In this document: positions 1-12,010 of the stretch, one piece after another
How the letters are laid out: each line of letters begins with the position of its first letter
Position numbering within the stretch: the stretch's first letter is position 1
Origin: Lathyrus oleraceus
Taxonomy: Eukaryota; Streptophyta; Magnoliopsida; Fabales; Fabaceae
Reading direction: 5' to 3'
NCBI RefSeq assembly: GCF_024323335.1
Contig: NC_066581.1
Span: 300,949,536-301,013,535 of the forward strand
Length of the DNA: 64,000 nucleotides
Translations under genes and position numbers: made by a program
The notes under the pieces: model-generated
What the model was told of the DNA's origin: nothing
What the model saw: only the letters and a program-made list of their open reading frames with translations
Database searches by the model: none

Positions 1-30
1 TATTTTTTGATTTAATTGATGGGTTATCAC

Positions 31-625
31 GAGGAGAAATATCCACATGGAGTGTGGAAGACTAACTTAGAAGTTAAAAACTCATTCAAATAAGTGAGAG
101 ACATTGCATATTCACTCAAAATCTTATTGTAATAAATAGATGAATCTCTTCACTTATAAATTATTTAACATTCACTTTTTCAAACAATGTAAAACTTACT
201 CAACTCACACTTGTATCACAACATTAATAACAATTTAAAAGCTTTTATTTTAACTGATTTACGATATTAGTCATTTTATTTCAAATTGAATTAGTTTTTG
301 TCTCTCATCCATATTTGTGTACTTAATATTGACGATGTGTTTAGTTTTAAATGATTGAAACGTGACAAATCATCCTATAAATAAATATATTATCATAAGG
401 GGAAGCATCAATATGATGTGTGAAAGACTCACTCAAACAAGTGAGAGAGACATCATATATTCACAAAAACCGTAAACAATGAGTGTATGAGTCCTTTCAC
501 TTATAAAGTGTTTATCCTTTTTTTTAAGTAATGTGAAATTTACCCAACTCACACTTGTTTCTTAACATTAACAACAATTTTAAACCTTTAATTTTAATCG
601 ACTTATAATATTAATATTTTTACTA
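31..625. repeat. Degenerate direct repeat, two copies
   Basis: Two diverged direct copies, about 31-281 and 400-625. Each begins with a GGAGAAATATC/GGGGAAGCATC-like block and shares ordered blocks such as AAGTGAGAGA, TTCACTTATAAA and CAACTCACACTTGT. No coding potential is seen. The family is not recognised; it may be an old LTR or MITE array that continues off the left edge. Confidence 0.6.
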
Positions 626-689
626 ATTAAATACTCGTGCATCAGCACAGGTTAAAATTATTTTATAAGGCAGAATTGTACTCAATTAT

Positions 690-1142
690 GGGCCCGTTTA
701 TTTTGCCTTTTTTTAAAAATGATTTTTATAGTGTTATATATTTTAGTGTAAAAAAATTTACAAAGAAATTTTTCATAAAAGCTTCAAATGAAAATTTTGT
801 TTGAATAGTTATTTTTAAAATGTTATTTTAGGTATTTTATCATTTTATCGAAACTTTTTTTGGATATCAAAATTTCAAAAAATCACTTAATTTTGAAGCT
901 ATTTCAAATAATTTTTTTCTAAAAATCATTTTTGAGATATATTTTTAAAAAAAATTGTGATTTTGACTATGTTTTGATCTTCAATAATGTATATTTATGT
1001 TATACAATGAACAACTCAATCTTTTAATTTATAAAAAATAAATTTAAAAAAACTTGTAATATTTTGAAAAACATTTTTGTAAAATCCATTTCAAAAATAC
1101 AAAAAAAAAATCCATTTTTTTAAAGTTAAAACAAACTGACCC
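690..1142. mobile_element. Putative MITE (GGGCCCGTTT...AAACTGACCC ends)
   Basis: A 453-bp AT-rich segment with imperfect terminal inverted repeats: GGGCCCGTTTATTTTGCCTT on the left, and on the right a sequence whose complement begins GGGTCAGTTTGTTTTAACTT. The interior is T-rich then A-rich and could fold on itself. There is no ORF. A target-site duplication is not convincing (flanks ATTAT / ATATA), so the superfamily is left open. Confidence 0.5.
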
Positions 1143-2926
1143 ATATATTGTGAAAAATATTTATGTATTCTTTGTTGTCCTGATCTAACATGTTATGTCC
1201 CGTATCATTTTATGAAGTATTCCAATAACATTTTCAATATTGCATACAAATATAAATGAATGATACTCCAACAACTATCAAATAATAAAAAATTATCTTG
1301 ACATTAAGAATGAATTGATTCTTCAATCATATTACAAATAAAATATTGGAATAAATAATAATTAAGATTTAACACATTTCATTAATGAGAACAATATTTA
1401 TGCAATTTATTTTTGTATAAATCTAACTGATCGTATCTCGTGTCATTTCATGAGATTTTCCTTAATCATTCCTAGAAATTTAAATTCTATATGATTATGT
1501 ATAATCACTAAAAATGATCAACATATATTAAAATAAAAATGAAGTGATATATCATTTGAATTGATTGAATAACACTCTCTGTTTATAACCTCGATAGATA
1601 TTCATATCGAACTCCAGCCAATTACTACAATGTACTTAAATTTGAAAAAAAACAGATGGATTGATTCAACTGAACAAATTTTAAATGATTGAAAATCAAT
1701 AATGTGCTAGCATAATTCATACCACTATTTATGTTCCAAAAGGGGTACTTGTGGCTCTGAACATTAAGAAGGCAATGTTTTGAAAAAATTGACGGTTTAG
1801 CATGGTATTATTAAAACATATTAGAACATATTTTTGTCTATTTTTTATCTTAAAACTTAATAAAGCGCTTTTTTGCAAACAAAACTATATTAAAGAATCA
1901 TTAGAATATAAATTAACATTAACTTATTTAACTATATTCCACTGCTCCTTTAGCAATTCTCAGCTGAAAGGGAGTAGCAATCTAGTTATGCTATCATTTG
2001 CAATTATTAACAGACTAAGCTCCAATATAAATCATCACATATGAAAAAGGAAAACATGGTTGCTCATTATGAATTTTGTTTTATTTTTCTCATTTGGAGA
2101 GGGTCTGGATGTGTCAAGGGAATCACCATTGTTAATGAAAACATGTTCAGTATTGAAAAATGCAAATTATGAAACATACATAGATAATGAAATATATGAA
2201 ACTTAAATCTTTAGTCTACAAAAGTACACACTGAAGGAAGATATGATAAGCTAATGAGTTTCATAGAGATATAGGTATTATTGAGTTGATGCATGTATAT
2301 ACAAGAGTTGAACTTAAAATAATCAGCACTTCTTTAACAATCCATAGGTCAACTATACGAACATTAATCTTCCAAATATTATTAACTTTTTTTTTAAATC
2401 AATAATCAGAATGGTTGGTCTAGACATGATGTTGTAGTGAATTGAAATGGAGAATTCGAAGAAAAAAAATATTAGAAATGATATTCAAATATGATGTGAG
2501 CTGAAGTGAAATGTTTGAAAGTAAAGAGTATCACAAAATAGGATTATCGTAACTTGTGTCTTATGGGCACAAGTTAAAAAACTAAAGAGAGTAATATTAT
2601 GTTGGAAATTGTGCATTGATTTTAATAAAAATATAAAATTAATTTTTTAATTGCTTTTTCTAATACAAACTTTTTATAAATGGGGTTTTTATCTTGTGCC
2701 CCTAGAGCAGAAGTTAGTATTATCCCACAAAATAAACTTATATGAAGAAATTCGTTAAAATCAAGAACATTACATTGTCATAACTGATTTGTCAAAAACA
2801 ACACGTGTTACCAAATAATTGTTTATAAAAACCATGTTAGATTGAAAATACTTATAGCAATTACAGTACATATTATGGCTTGAACTTTTACGTACATGGA
2901 ATATCGAAAAAAAACACATTAAATAG
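1143..2926. other. AT-rich non-coding DNA
   Basis: No credible gene is seen. The only open frame (1802-2044, 80 codons) has no recognisable motif and its composition is that of background AT-rich DNA. The stretch contains the dispersed repeat at 1260-1520 listed separately. Confidence 0.5.
1260..1520. repeat. Dispersed repeat shared with 11561-11820
   Basis: About 260 bp matches 11561-11820 in the same orientation with few indels. Shared blocks include AAATTATCTTGACATTAAGA and TTTCATGAGATTTTCCTTAA. By eye the identity is roughly 85%. The family is unknown; the second copy runs directly into a decayed tRNA-Lys duplicate. Confidence 0.75.
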
Positions 2927-3399
2927 TGTTGTGAAAATGATGTTGTAGTTATAATGTATAATTGGTTTCTTGATTGGTAAGAAACCCACAAGGGTAGAAA
3001 ATAAGAAAGCAATAAGAACACAATGAAATTGGTTATAAACTGTTAGTCCTTACTTTCTCTTTGAAACAAGATTACAAGTGTTACATAATAGCAAATAACC
3101 TCTTTCACCATAATTAGGATTTGCATTATGCAGTGATGAGAGACTAGTATGCTATTTATAAGAAAACTAACACACATTATGGGCTTCTATATACATACTC
3201 ATTACACAAGCTAATTTAAAGAACAAACTAACTTAAACAATTGAGCATAACAAGCAGACACAATTCGACATGCTAACAATCCTAGCATACTCCGACTACA
3301 ACATGTGAGCAGACTTCGACGACATGCTAAAGTCATGTCGAATTATCAAACAAAGAAGCTACCATTCGATCATACTAGAGTTCGATCCAATATCTCATA
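2927..3399 (-). repeat. 3' LTR of the deleted Copia element
   Basis: It aligns along its length with 4908-5360 (shared GTAAGAAACCCA, AGATTACAAGTGTTACA and CATGCTAACAATCCTAGCAT). The inner end reads CATA instead of CACA, a mutation of the LTR terminus. A purine-rich tract (minus strand AATGTGGAGATT) abuts it as the likely polypurine tract. Confidence 0.88.
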
Positions 3400-3440
3400 A
3401 ATCTCCACATTGGAACAAACTCTATAACAAGGGAACAAAC

Positions 3441-4886
3441 TAGATTTCTTTATGCAGTTTTATCAACTGCATACAATGGCTATCATGAAGAGACTCCATC
3501 TCATCATCCATGGTCTTCAGCCATTTAGTCTTATTTTGACTCCTCATAACTTCCTTATAGTCTCTAGGTTCTTCATCTAGAACCTCACTTGAAGAGATTA
3601 AGGCATAAGTTATGAGATCTGCATACCCAAGTCTTTGAGGTGGCTTGATAACTCTTTTCGGCCTATCTCTTGCCAACAGGTAGTCATCGACAATTTCCTC
3701 AACTTCCTCAATATCTTCAGCATCGTGTGCTTCTTCTTCGACTTGATATGGGATACGCAATTCAGCATCGACATGCTTCACCTCAACAGGAATTTCTCCC
3801 AGTTTTAGCTCTTCTTTAGAGATTTCCGCACTTCGACCAGCATCACCAGTTTTCTTGAACGTCATCACGACTTCATTGAAAACTACATCACAAATTGTGA
3901 TACATCTTCTATGACATGGTTCTAGGCACCATAACCTATTACCTTTGACTCCCTCAGGATATCCAAGGAACATGCATCTCAGAGCTCTAGGTTCGACCTT
4001 GTCTCAGTTTGTCGAGATCTGGTGGATGACCCGACCAAACTTCTTCAAGTGTCTTCATTCCCAAGGCAGTTGAGGGACATCTATTTATCAGATAAGTTGT
4101 TGTCGAAACAACCTCTACCCAAAACACCTTCTTCAATCCAGCACTAACCAACATGCATCTAACTCTTTCAAGGATTGTTCGATTGAATCTCTCAGCTAAG
4201 CCATTTTGCTGAGGAGTATCTGCTATAGTTTTATGCCTTGCAATCCTAGACTCGACACAATAACTGTCGAAAGCTTCATTGCAGAACTCAAGGTCATTGT
4301 CGATTCTCAACCTCTTAACCTTTCTTCCAGTCTGAGTTTCGACCAGAACCTTACAACTCTTGAAATTTTTAAAAGTTTCATCCTTAGTCTTATGAATGAA
4401 TACCCATAACTTTCTAGAGTAGTCATCAACTATGGATAGAAAATACCTTGCACCTGAATGTGAAGGATTTCTTACAGGCCCCCAAAGATCAGCATGAATA
4501 TAATCAAGGGATCCATGTGTTCTTTGTTTACCTTTGTTAAACTTCACCATACAGGATTTACCAAATACACAAGGTTCACAAAACTTCAACTTCTCGACTC
4601 TGTCACCATCTAGCCGGTTCTGCTTCCCTAGTTCGACCAGGCCTCTTTCGCTGACATAGCCCAATCTCATGTGCCATAATTCTGTCTTTGACACAGGTTT
4701 CGTTGATGCAAAATTTACGGAACCACTTACAAACTCATTCTTTAACGCATCGTCCATGGCTGCAGCTCCCTTCAACGCTTCTAAACAACCCTGTTGAACC
4801 AGTTGGGCTTTCATTTTCAAGCGCCACTGACCGAAATCGTTCACTCCGGTGAACTTTTCAATCTTGTACTTGTTGACGATATTTTC
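3441..4886 (-). pseudogene. Copia gag-integrase remnant
   Basis: Read on minus, the frame begins with a gag N-terminus (KYKIEKFTGVNDFGQWRLKM) whose expected initiator ATG is ATC here. It then passes directly into a GAG-pre-integrase zinc finger (LWHMRLGYVSERGLVELGKQ ... CEPCVFGK), so gag C-terminus, CCHC knuckle and protease are missing. The second His of the usual HMRLGH motif is Tyr. The integrase core keeps D (HADLWGP), D (RIDNDLEF) and E (LAERFNRTI). A frameshift and stop near 3985-4010 separate this from the post-integrase segment (MFLGYPEGVKG... KRVIKPPQRLGY), which ends just before where RT should start. Not functional. The closest known type is TNT1/Tork-like Copia, judged by motif only. 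Confidence 0.88.
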
Positions 4887-4907
4887 TCCACGCTCACTAC
4901 ACCAATT

Positions 4908-5360
4908 TGTTGTGAAAATGATGCCGGAATTACAAAGTATAATTGATTTCTTGATAGGTAAGAAACCCATAAGGGTAGAAAATAAGAAAACAATGAAATT
5001 CGTTTTAAACTGTTATTCTTTACTTTCTCTTTGAAATAAGATTACAAGTGTTACAAAATAGTAAATAATCTCTATCACCCTAATTAGGATTTGTATTATA
5101 CAATGATGAAAGACTAGTATGTTATTTATAAGAAAACTAAAACACTAAATTAATGGGTTTTTACACACAAGCTAACTTAGAGAACAAGCTAATTTAAACA
5201 ACAGGGCATAACAAACAGTCTCAATTCGACATGCTAACAATCCTAGCATACTCCGACTACAACATGTGAACAGACTTCGACAACATGCTAAGGTCCTATC
5301 GAATTGTCGAACCTAGAAGTTACCCTTCGACCATACTAGAGTTTGATCCAATATCTCACA
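4908..5360 (-). repeat. 5' LTR of the deleted Copia element
   Basis: 453-bp LTR homologous to 2927-3399. The outer end TCTCACA abuts the AATAG target duplication. It differs from its partner by scattered substitutions and small indels, so the insertion is not recent. Confidence 0.88.
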
Positions 5361-5365
5361 AATAG

Positions 5366-7794
5366 TAAATATCCAACAATGCGTTAGAGTTCAATATAGA
5401 CGGAAACAGTAAAAACCATGAACGTTGGATTTTTCGGTTGCATTTTCTGATGGGATATTCTGGTTATTGTTGTGCGAAACATACAACATGAATCTCAGAA
5501 AGATTAAATAGGCGAAGGAAAATGGAAAGAATTTTTAATAAACCGTATCCGACCCGCCTTGTTGTCATGCCTAATTATAATGTATTCAAAATTAGGTTTT
5601 ATTCAAATTTGATTATATTCATTTTAAATTTGCTGATAATGCTATAATGGATTCAAAGATATTAAGTTTTTTATATTATATTTCAAAAAATATATATATT
5701 AAGTTTTTTTTCAAAGCTCATGATAATGCTAAGTTTTTTTTCAAAACTCATGATAATGCTAACTCTTTTTTTCAAACATATATGGTAATGCTACCCATCT
5801 TTTTGCTTATTTAAGGGGAATTATATTGAGCAATTCAATTTTCAAATTTAGGAAGTTTTTAATAGTCCCAATTGCTTTCGGTATTTATTTTTGAAAGGGG
5901 TTAATTTAGGAAGTTTTCAATAATCCTAAATGTCTTTCAGACTTTCAAAAACTGTCATTATATTTTTATTTATGATTTCAATTCAATATTTTATGGATTT
6001 AGGTAATTAATGGTTAATATTTTCCATAACCAAAGATAATTGATTTAGCTCTAATTTTATTGTGAATTTTCTGCTAATCTACTTTTAATATAAGAATTTT
6101 AATATACTTTTACTGTGATTTTTTTTAAAGTATTTCTTTATCGATGTGAACTCTTAGCTTAGACAATGTTTTAATTTAATTTCTTAGCTTATTCAAAAAA
6201 TAATAATTAAACTTCCACCACATTATAGACTTTAAATGGTGAAGGTGCAATATAGCAACATAGAGTAACGTGTAGTATATTTTGGAGAAACCATATATAA
6301 ATAATGTATTTAGTAAAAAGATCATAAATTAAACCATATTGAAACTTTCACCCAATTATGCAATTAGATGAGCAAAATAAAAAAATAAAGTAAAGTAGAT
6401 AAATTATAACATAATCCAATATAAAAAATAAGAAATAAACTTAAACAAAACATGGTTATGTTATTTAAGAGAGTCCTAACAAGAACAAGAATAAAAATAA
6501 TGTTAAAAAGAAGTTATACAATGTTAAAACAAAGTGAAGGTAAAAGAATAAAATTATTAATTATTATGATTTTTTATTTTAATATTTATTTGAATTAGCT
6601 GAATCATGCTATAAATTCTTTTAATATTTATTGAAATTATTTTAAAGAGAATTCACAAATTTAAAAAAAAAATTGAATAAACAAATTTGTTATGTATTTA
6701 TAAAAAACAAAAATTTGTCATTCTCCTAAATTCAAAACCTTGCCAAAATAACGTGGAATAATGTTCAAAATCATCTTATCAAACTACAATTATTTATTTG
6801 TTCTAACTAAATGATGTTATTTTACCTTTTTTAATATTTTATCTTAAATCGGAATAAACTATAACAATATATATGGTCCGCATTTAAACTTTTATGTGAA
6901 TCAATGTATATTATATCATTTCAAACATTTTAAAAATCTATGAGGAAAAGTGTGTGATATTTTTTAATTAGTTAGGACTAACCGAAACTTCTCCCATTAA
7001 ATTAATAAATGCATAAATGTATTTATTATATAAATACGACAAAAAGTACACTGTTATTTAAAATACGAGGGAAATGTGTAACGTAAAAATTGATTAATAA
7101 AATACTTTTTATAATTTATAAAGATTATCAAACCGTCATGTCCGTTGCGTTTAGGTCTATCTAACAAAAATCTAAAAATAATGGGATGGGATAGGACCCA
7201 CATATAAGAGAGTGTAAATTTAAAATCTTTGTCTTTCCAAAAAAATAAGTGAGGATGGAATGGATCGAGTTTAAAAGTTGCAAAAATAAAGTTATAAAAA
7301 GATTATAGTTTACTCTCTTATATGATGTTGATGTTCTTGATTAGACGGAAACATTAAAAATAGTTTTTTGTTACGTGTATTGTTGAACATAGTTCAAATT
7401 ATCTTTTATTTTTATACTAAGTATATTAATTATTTTCAAGTTTTTAAATTTTGATCATATTTATTATAGTTGAATCTATCCATTATAAATATGTTGGTTC
7501 TCAAATGTTACCTATCTATGTATGCTTTCGAATTACTACTCCTTGTCTAAATAGTGTAATTCATGTTCAAAAGGAGGTGGGTTAGATAAAGAGATATTGA
7601 AGGCCTAAAGACCTTTTTTTTAAATTTGTTTAATATATTTAAAGTTTTAAGATGTAATTTACTTGATATTATATGTAGTTATTCTTTAGGACATAATGTG
7701 ATTGTTCTTTTAATATTATTATTTTTAGTCTATCTTGATATAATTATCAATCTCTATCCTGCATTATTTCATTTTATTGTGCCATCTAGTTAGT

Positions 7795-7796
<2 letters not shown>
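5366..7796. other. AT-rich non-coding DNA
   Basis: No gene or RNA is recognised. It holds a small tandem array (5701-5792), otherwise unique-looking AT-rich sequence with poly-T and poly-A runs. Confidence 0.5.
5701..5792. repeat. About 30-bp tandem repeat, three units
   Basis: Units at 5701-5730, 5731-5760 and 5761-5792 share AAGTTTTTTTTCAAA followed by CATGATAATGCT. The third unit is diverged. Non-coding minisatellite. Confidence 0.85.

Positions 7797-7880
<84 letters not shown>
7797..7880. repeat. (AT)42 microsatellite
   Basis: Uninterrupted AT dinucleotide for 84 bp. The 70-codon frame across it (YIYIYI...) is only a translation of the repeat. Likely polymorphic and able to extrude a cruciform. 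Confidence 0.97.
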
Positions 7881-7882
<2 letters not shown>

Positions 7883-8431
7883 CCGATATAAATAGGTATA
7901 GAATTAATATTACCTTTTACATATTTTTTCAAAAATTTAAAGTACTATTAAATTTGAATATCTATTCTTTAGCGTGCAAACAAAATTAATTAATTATTTT
8001 AATTTTATTGTATTAAGATTTTATTTTAGAATAAAGATGTTTAAAACTATGATCACCAATTACATGGTAGGATAATAATAAATTTTTAATTTTTAACATA
8101 ATTGATATTTATCTTACTGTTGTAATATTAAAACAATTATTTAATTATATATTTGAGTAATTTTTTTTGCATCATGACTAATTATCATTGTGTCTTAATA
8201 TTCTGCATAGTTGTTACTAAAGATATTGGTGTAGTGTAGAATATTGAATAAAAATAATAAAACTTAGCAAATTATATGTATAAGAAGTTTATTATTCTTA
8301 AAATATTATTTTAATTAGATAATATTATGAACCAGTTATTAATAAATAAAACTTTTAAAATGATTTTAAAATTTTTAAATAAATAATATATGAGTATTAT
8401 GCATTGACATCAAATAAAAAAATGGATATTA
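7881..8431. other. AT-rich non-coding DNA
   Basis: No gene, RNA or clear repeat is seen between the microsatellite and the Stowaway MITE. Confidence 0.45.
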
Positions 8432-8711
8432 CTCCTCCGTCCTAAAATAAGTGTCAAGCATGAAATAATTTATCTCAAAATAAATATCAATTTTAGTTTC
8501 CAATGCAATTTTAAATTTTATCTTTTAATTATGTTCTCTAATTAAAACTCTCAATTTATTATTATATTACTTTTTATTTATGATGATTCGAATACACTAA
8601 TAATAAATAAAGATAGTTTGATAAAAATACTATTCTCTCTTTTTTATTTATCACATTTTTTTAATCGGTGTGAAATGATCAACTATAATACTTATTTTGG
8701 GACGGATGGAG
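8432..8711. mobile_element. Stowaway-type MITE (Tc1/mariner)
   Basis: 280 bp with terminal inverted repeats: left CTCCTCCGTCCTAAAATAAG, right ending CTTATTTTGGGACGGATGGAG. It is flanked by the TA dinucleotide (8430-8431 and 8712-8713) expected of Stowaway. The CTCC.TCCGTCC.AAAATAAG end is the signature of plant Stowaway MITEs. It has no coding capacity and depends on a mariner-like transposase elsewhere. Confidence 0.9.
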
Positions 8712-8840
8712 TATATATTAATATTAAATTTTAGAATAATAAAATAGTGTATCTCATGGGTCACTGGCAACACAATATCTATTTCATTTTATCAATCAAT
8801 ATCTTTATTTGAGAGAAAATTCTTTATTTTCAAACGTCAT

Positions 8841-9070
8841 AATTTCTTCTTTTTTTCTTTCTCCATTTCATGGGTCTCTATGATTATTTAATACAATTGA
8901 ATTTATTCGAAATTAATATGTACATCTAAACATATTTTATTACAATTGTTGTGCATCTAAATATCTTTTCTTTCTCAATTTCACGAGTCTCTATGGTTAT
9001 TTAAATATTTTATTTTAAATTAATATTTATATCTAAACATACTTTATTATAATTTTTATGTCAAATATCC
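8841..9070. repeat. Degenerate direct repeat, about 113-bp period
   Basis: Two units (about 8841-8957 and 8958-9070) share TTTCTTTCTC, TCTCTATG.TTATTTAA, AATTAATAT and ATCTAAACATA..TTATTA. No coding or structural role can be assigned. Confidence 0.6.
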
Positions 9071-9698
9071 CACTATAATTATATAAATTGGTTAAAATTT
9101 AAAAATAAATTCACTTATTTAATAATTATACTTTATCAAATAAAATATTTTATTTTTGTTAAATTAAATATTTTGTATTCAAATCATATAACGTTGCACG
9201 ATCACGATCAGTGCGGACTTATGGATCTCTTACCGGTAAGGATTAAAAAATTATACATATTTGTCATGAAGGGGTATAGATGTATTACTTTGTTTTTATC
9301 AGTAGAGGTTTTCTTTCATAATTCACATGGTTTTATTTCTAAATGAAAAGATAGGGATCTTCATTCCTACAAAATTTTACATATTTTGTAAACAAAAAAG
9401 TATAATTACTAATAATCATATGAATATTAATTGTTTGTCAATTTTTTTAAATTACAAAATTTATATTTAATAAAGTAAATATATCATTACAATGCCATTT
9501 AAATAAAACCTATTTAAAATATATATAAATTCTTTTAAACAAATAAGAAAATAAAATATTTTACACAAAAACTTATTAATTCATTTTTTTCCTTCTTACT
9601 TTATTTTGATAGTTCTTTAAACATCAATTCAATTTTATAAACACATTTCTTTCATATAATTCTATACAAATAACATATAGTTTATAAAACAACAACTT

Positions 9699-9771
9699 GC
9701 CCGTCTAGCTCAGTTGGTAGAGCGCAAGGCTCTTAACCTTGTGGTCGTGGGTTCGAGCCCCACGGTGGGCG
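9699..9771 (+). tRNA. tRNA-Lys (anticodon CTT)
   Basis: A 73-nt cloverleaf. The acceptor GCCCGTC pairs with GGTGGGC, the D-stem is GCTC/GAGC, the anticodon stem CAAGG/CCTTG encloses loop CTCTTAA with anticodon CTT (9732-9734), and the T-arm is GTGGG TTCGAGC CCCAC. The discriminator base is G and there is no intron. Internal A-box (TAGCTCAGTTGGTAGAGC) and B-box (GGGTTCGAGCC) match the Pol III consensus. CAA triplets lie just upstream (AACAACTT), as in expressed plant tRNA genes, and a T4 run follows at 9779. It decodes AAG. Probably functional. Confidence 0.97.
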
Positions 9772-9778
9772 ACATTAC

Positions 9779-9782
9779 TTTT
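9779..9782 (+). terminator. Pol III T4 terminator of tRNA-Lys
   Basis: TTTT begins 8 nt after the tRNA 3' end, the usual Pol III stop signal for plant tRNA genes. Confidence 0.7.
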
Positions 9783-11389
9783 ATCCATAATTAATAATTT
9801 ACTACACCGTTGCCTTTGCCTGAATAATTAAAGTCTCGTGTACGATATAATTAAAGACAACAAACACACCAATATATATTTTATTTTTTTGGAAATAAGG
9901 TTCCTTCGTTGACAAACAAAATTCAATTTCGCAAATTTCTTTTACATTACCGTTCACAAAAATGAAAATAAACTTTTTTAACGCAATTTTTTAAAATCAA
10001 TTATATTAAAATATAAAATAATTTTAAAAAATGATAGTTGTTGTTAGTTTATAATCTTCGATCCTTATCAAACTTTCTCTTCATCTCTTAATCATTTTTT
10101 GATCACATCATCTTGAAAAAATATATTCATAGTCTTGAAAATTTCTATTTTACTTGAAAACACACTTATGCAATCATATTTTAACTCAATTTTTTTCTCT
10201 CCAAAATTAACTAAAATTAATTTTTAAATATATTTTTAATGGACCAGTCTAAAGCCCGTTTGGCTGGTCCGACCCGACCAATAAAAAACATAGGCGCAAT
10301 CGGTTGGGCCAAAAAGATAGGATCGTGTTCTTGTAAGGTTTTTTTACGACCCGGACCACATTGAAATATAGGGCTTTTGAGTCGATCCATTTTGACAACT
10401 CTAGTTTAGAGCATGTAGATGTTTTATTTTGTCATTTATAGTTTAGACTCAATTTCTATCTTTCAATTATCTCTTCGTGATAGAGAAAAATTGATATTGT
10501 AAATTGAACACGGTTAACATTACTTATAATACAAGATGACACTCAATTAATTAGATAAACAACAATTAAAATTGTTTCACTCCATAAAGAAAAGTTCGAG
10601 CAACTTCAAATAAGTAATATTTTTTTCTACAACTTTATTTTATCGTGGAGTGTCAATACATGTAAATGTATGGATGATGATGTGTTTACTATTGAAGCTT
10701 GAAAGGTTATGATTTTAAATATTCCTTCTCATTATCAAAATGTTTCTTCCAAGATTTGTTCTAGCCTTAAGACTATCAACTTCATCACAAGCTCATGCCA
10801 CCAACTTGGAGGGATTATCCCCCTTTGAGTGTTCAACACTTAAGTTAGAATTAACTATCAGTCTTTTTCTCAATCATACGTAAATACTAAAGCAGAGAGT
10901 AAAAAATGGTAAGATGGAGTTTTAAGGTCCAACAATTGTGAGATTTGAGGTTTGACTTTTCGAATGGAGAAAGGTGAAGAGAACGCAAAACATTAAAGTA
11001 ATGTAATTTGAGAAATTAAATTTCCAAGCAAATTAGATATTAATTGCGACGTATTTTAAATTTAACTATAAAATAATAAATAAATAGAACTCTCAATTTC
11101 AAGTCACTTATTTTAATTACTGGATTTGATGAGGGGTCAGATCTAAAAATTCTTCAAAAGTCAAGGAGATAATCTATATTTTTTTGAAGGCATTACTCTT
11201 CGTATCCTTATTGGTGCTCACGCACCCGAGTGGAAAACCAATAATGCCCTTAAAACTTGAAACTTAACATCCAAACGCACCAAAAATCAACCAAAATCAA
11301 TTCTCGGGCCCATGTCATAACGTAGATGGAAATATCAGGAAGTTAAGCTCTATATTTTTTATAGAGGTTAACGTGTGTATTTTATAATG
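9783..11389. other. Non-coding DNA with repeat fragments
   Basis: No gene is recognised. About 9655-9850, around the tRNA, is duplicated at 11812-12010. 10230-10400 has a moderately GC-richer stretch (CCGACCCGACC) of unknown origin. Confidence 0.45.
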
Positions 11390-11560
11390 AGGTTAAATTT
11401 TGTACCTATTTAATTTATATAACGCACCAGACTTTCTTCCATCTCCTTCTTCATGTCAAAATGTTTACTCAGAATCCAATACAGAGCTCATGAGAAAACT
11501 ATATTTCAATCATCTCAAGCTTTCTTGCTACTTCTACTATATTGCATTCAAGTCCATGAA

Positions 11561-12010
11561 TGATAGTCCCACATCTATCAAATAACAAAAAATTATCTTG
11601 ACATTAAGAATGAATTGATTCTTCAATCATATTACAAAGAAAATATTGGAATACATAATAATTAAGATTTAAGACATTTCATCACTGAGAAAAATATTTA
11701 TGCAATTTATTTTTGTCTAAATCTAACTGGTACTGTCCCATGTCACTTCATGAGATTTTCCTTAATCACTCGTAGAAATTTAAATTATATATGATCATTT
11801 ATAATCACTAAAAATGATTATATACAAATAATATATAGTTGAAAAGATATCAATTGGTTTGTCTAGCTTAGTTGGTAGAGCGCAAGGCTCTTAACCTTGT
11901 GGTCGTGGGTTTGAGCCCTACGGTGGGTGAGTTCTTTTTATTAAGAATTATTAAGTTACTACAATGTTGTTTTTTCCTGAATAATTCAAGTCACGTATAC
12001 GCTTCATTTT
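11561..12010 (+). repeat. Composite duplication: dispersed repeat plus tRNA-Lys region
   Basis: 11561-11820 matches 1260-1520. Directly after it, 11812-12010 matches 9655-9850, including both tRNA flanks (ACAAATAA.ATATAGTT upstream; TGAATAATT.AAGTC.CGT.TACG downstream). The duplicated unit therefore includes tRNA plus flanks, which a processed retro-copy would not. Confidence 0.7.
11857..11929 (+). pseudogene. tRNA-Lys(CTT) pseudogene
   Basis: Same length as and collinear with the tRNA at 9699-9771, with C-to-T changes: acceptor GTTTGTC, D-arm TAGCTTAG, T-arm TTTGAGCCCTACGGTGGGTG. The anticodon arm is unchanged. The acceptor stem would rest mostly on G-U pairs and the B-box TTCGA is now TTTGA, so Pol III binding and folding should be impaired. 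The near-exclusive C-to-T pattern fits decay of methylated cytosines in a silenced repeat. Confidence 0.88.

Larger units (their letters stand above)
2927..5360 (-). mobile_element. Internally deleted Ty1/Copia LTR retrotransposon
   Basis: A complete insertion: two LTRs (2927-3399 and 4908-5360) with TGTTGTG...TCACA-type ends, flanked by a perfect 5-bp target duplication AATAG (2922-2926 and 5361-5365). The element lies on the minus strand, so 4908-5360 is its 5' LTR. The internal part is only about 1.5 kb. It keeps the gag N-terminus, GAG-pre-integrase, integrase and a short stretch before RT, and lacks the gag zinc knuckle, protease, RT and RNase H. It therefore could move only in trans, if at all. 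The sequence after the 5' LTR (AATTGGTGTAGTGAG) is a poor match to the usual initiator-Met primer site. Confidence 0.93.

Noticed and set aside
7777..7989. 70-codon frame MCHLVSQYIYIYIY...
   Set aside because: It is a translation of the (AT)42 microsatellite, with no protein evidence.
11857..11929. A second functional tRNA-Lys
   Set aside because: Acceptor stem reduced to mostly G-U pairs and B-box altered, so called a pseudogene.
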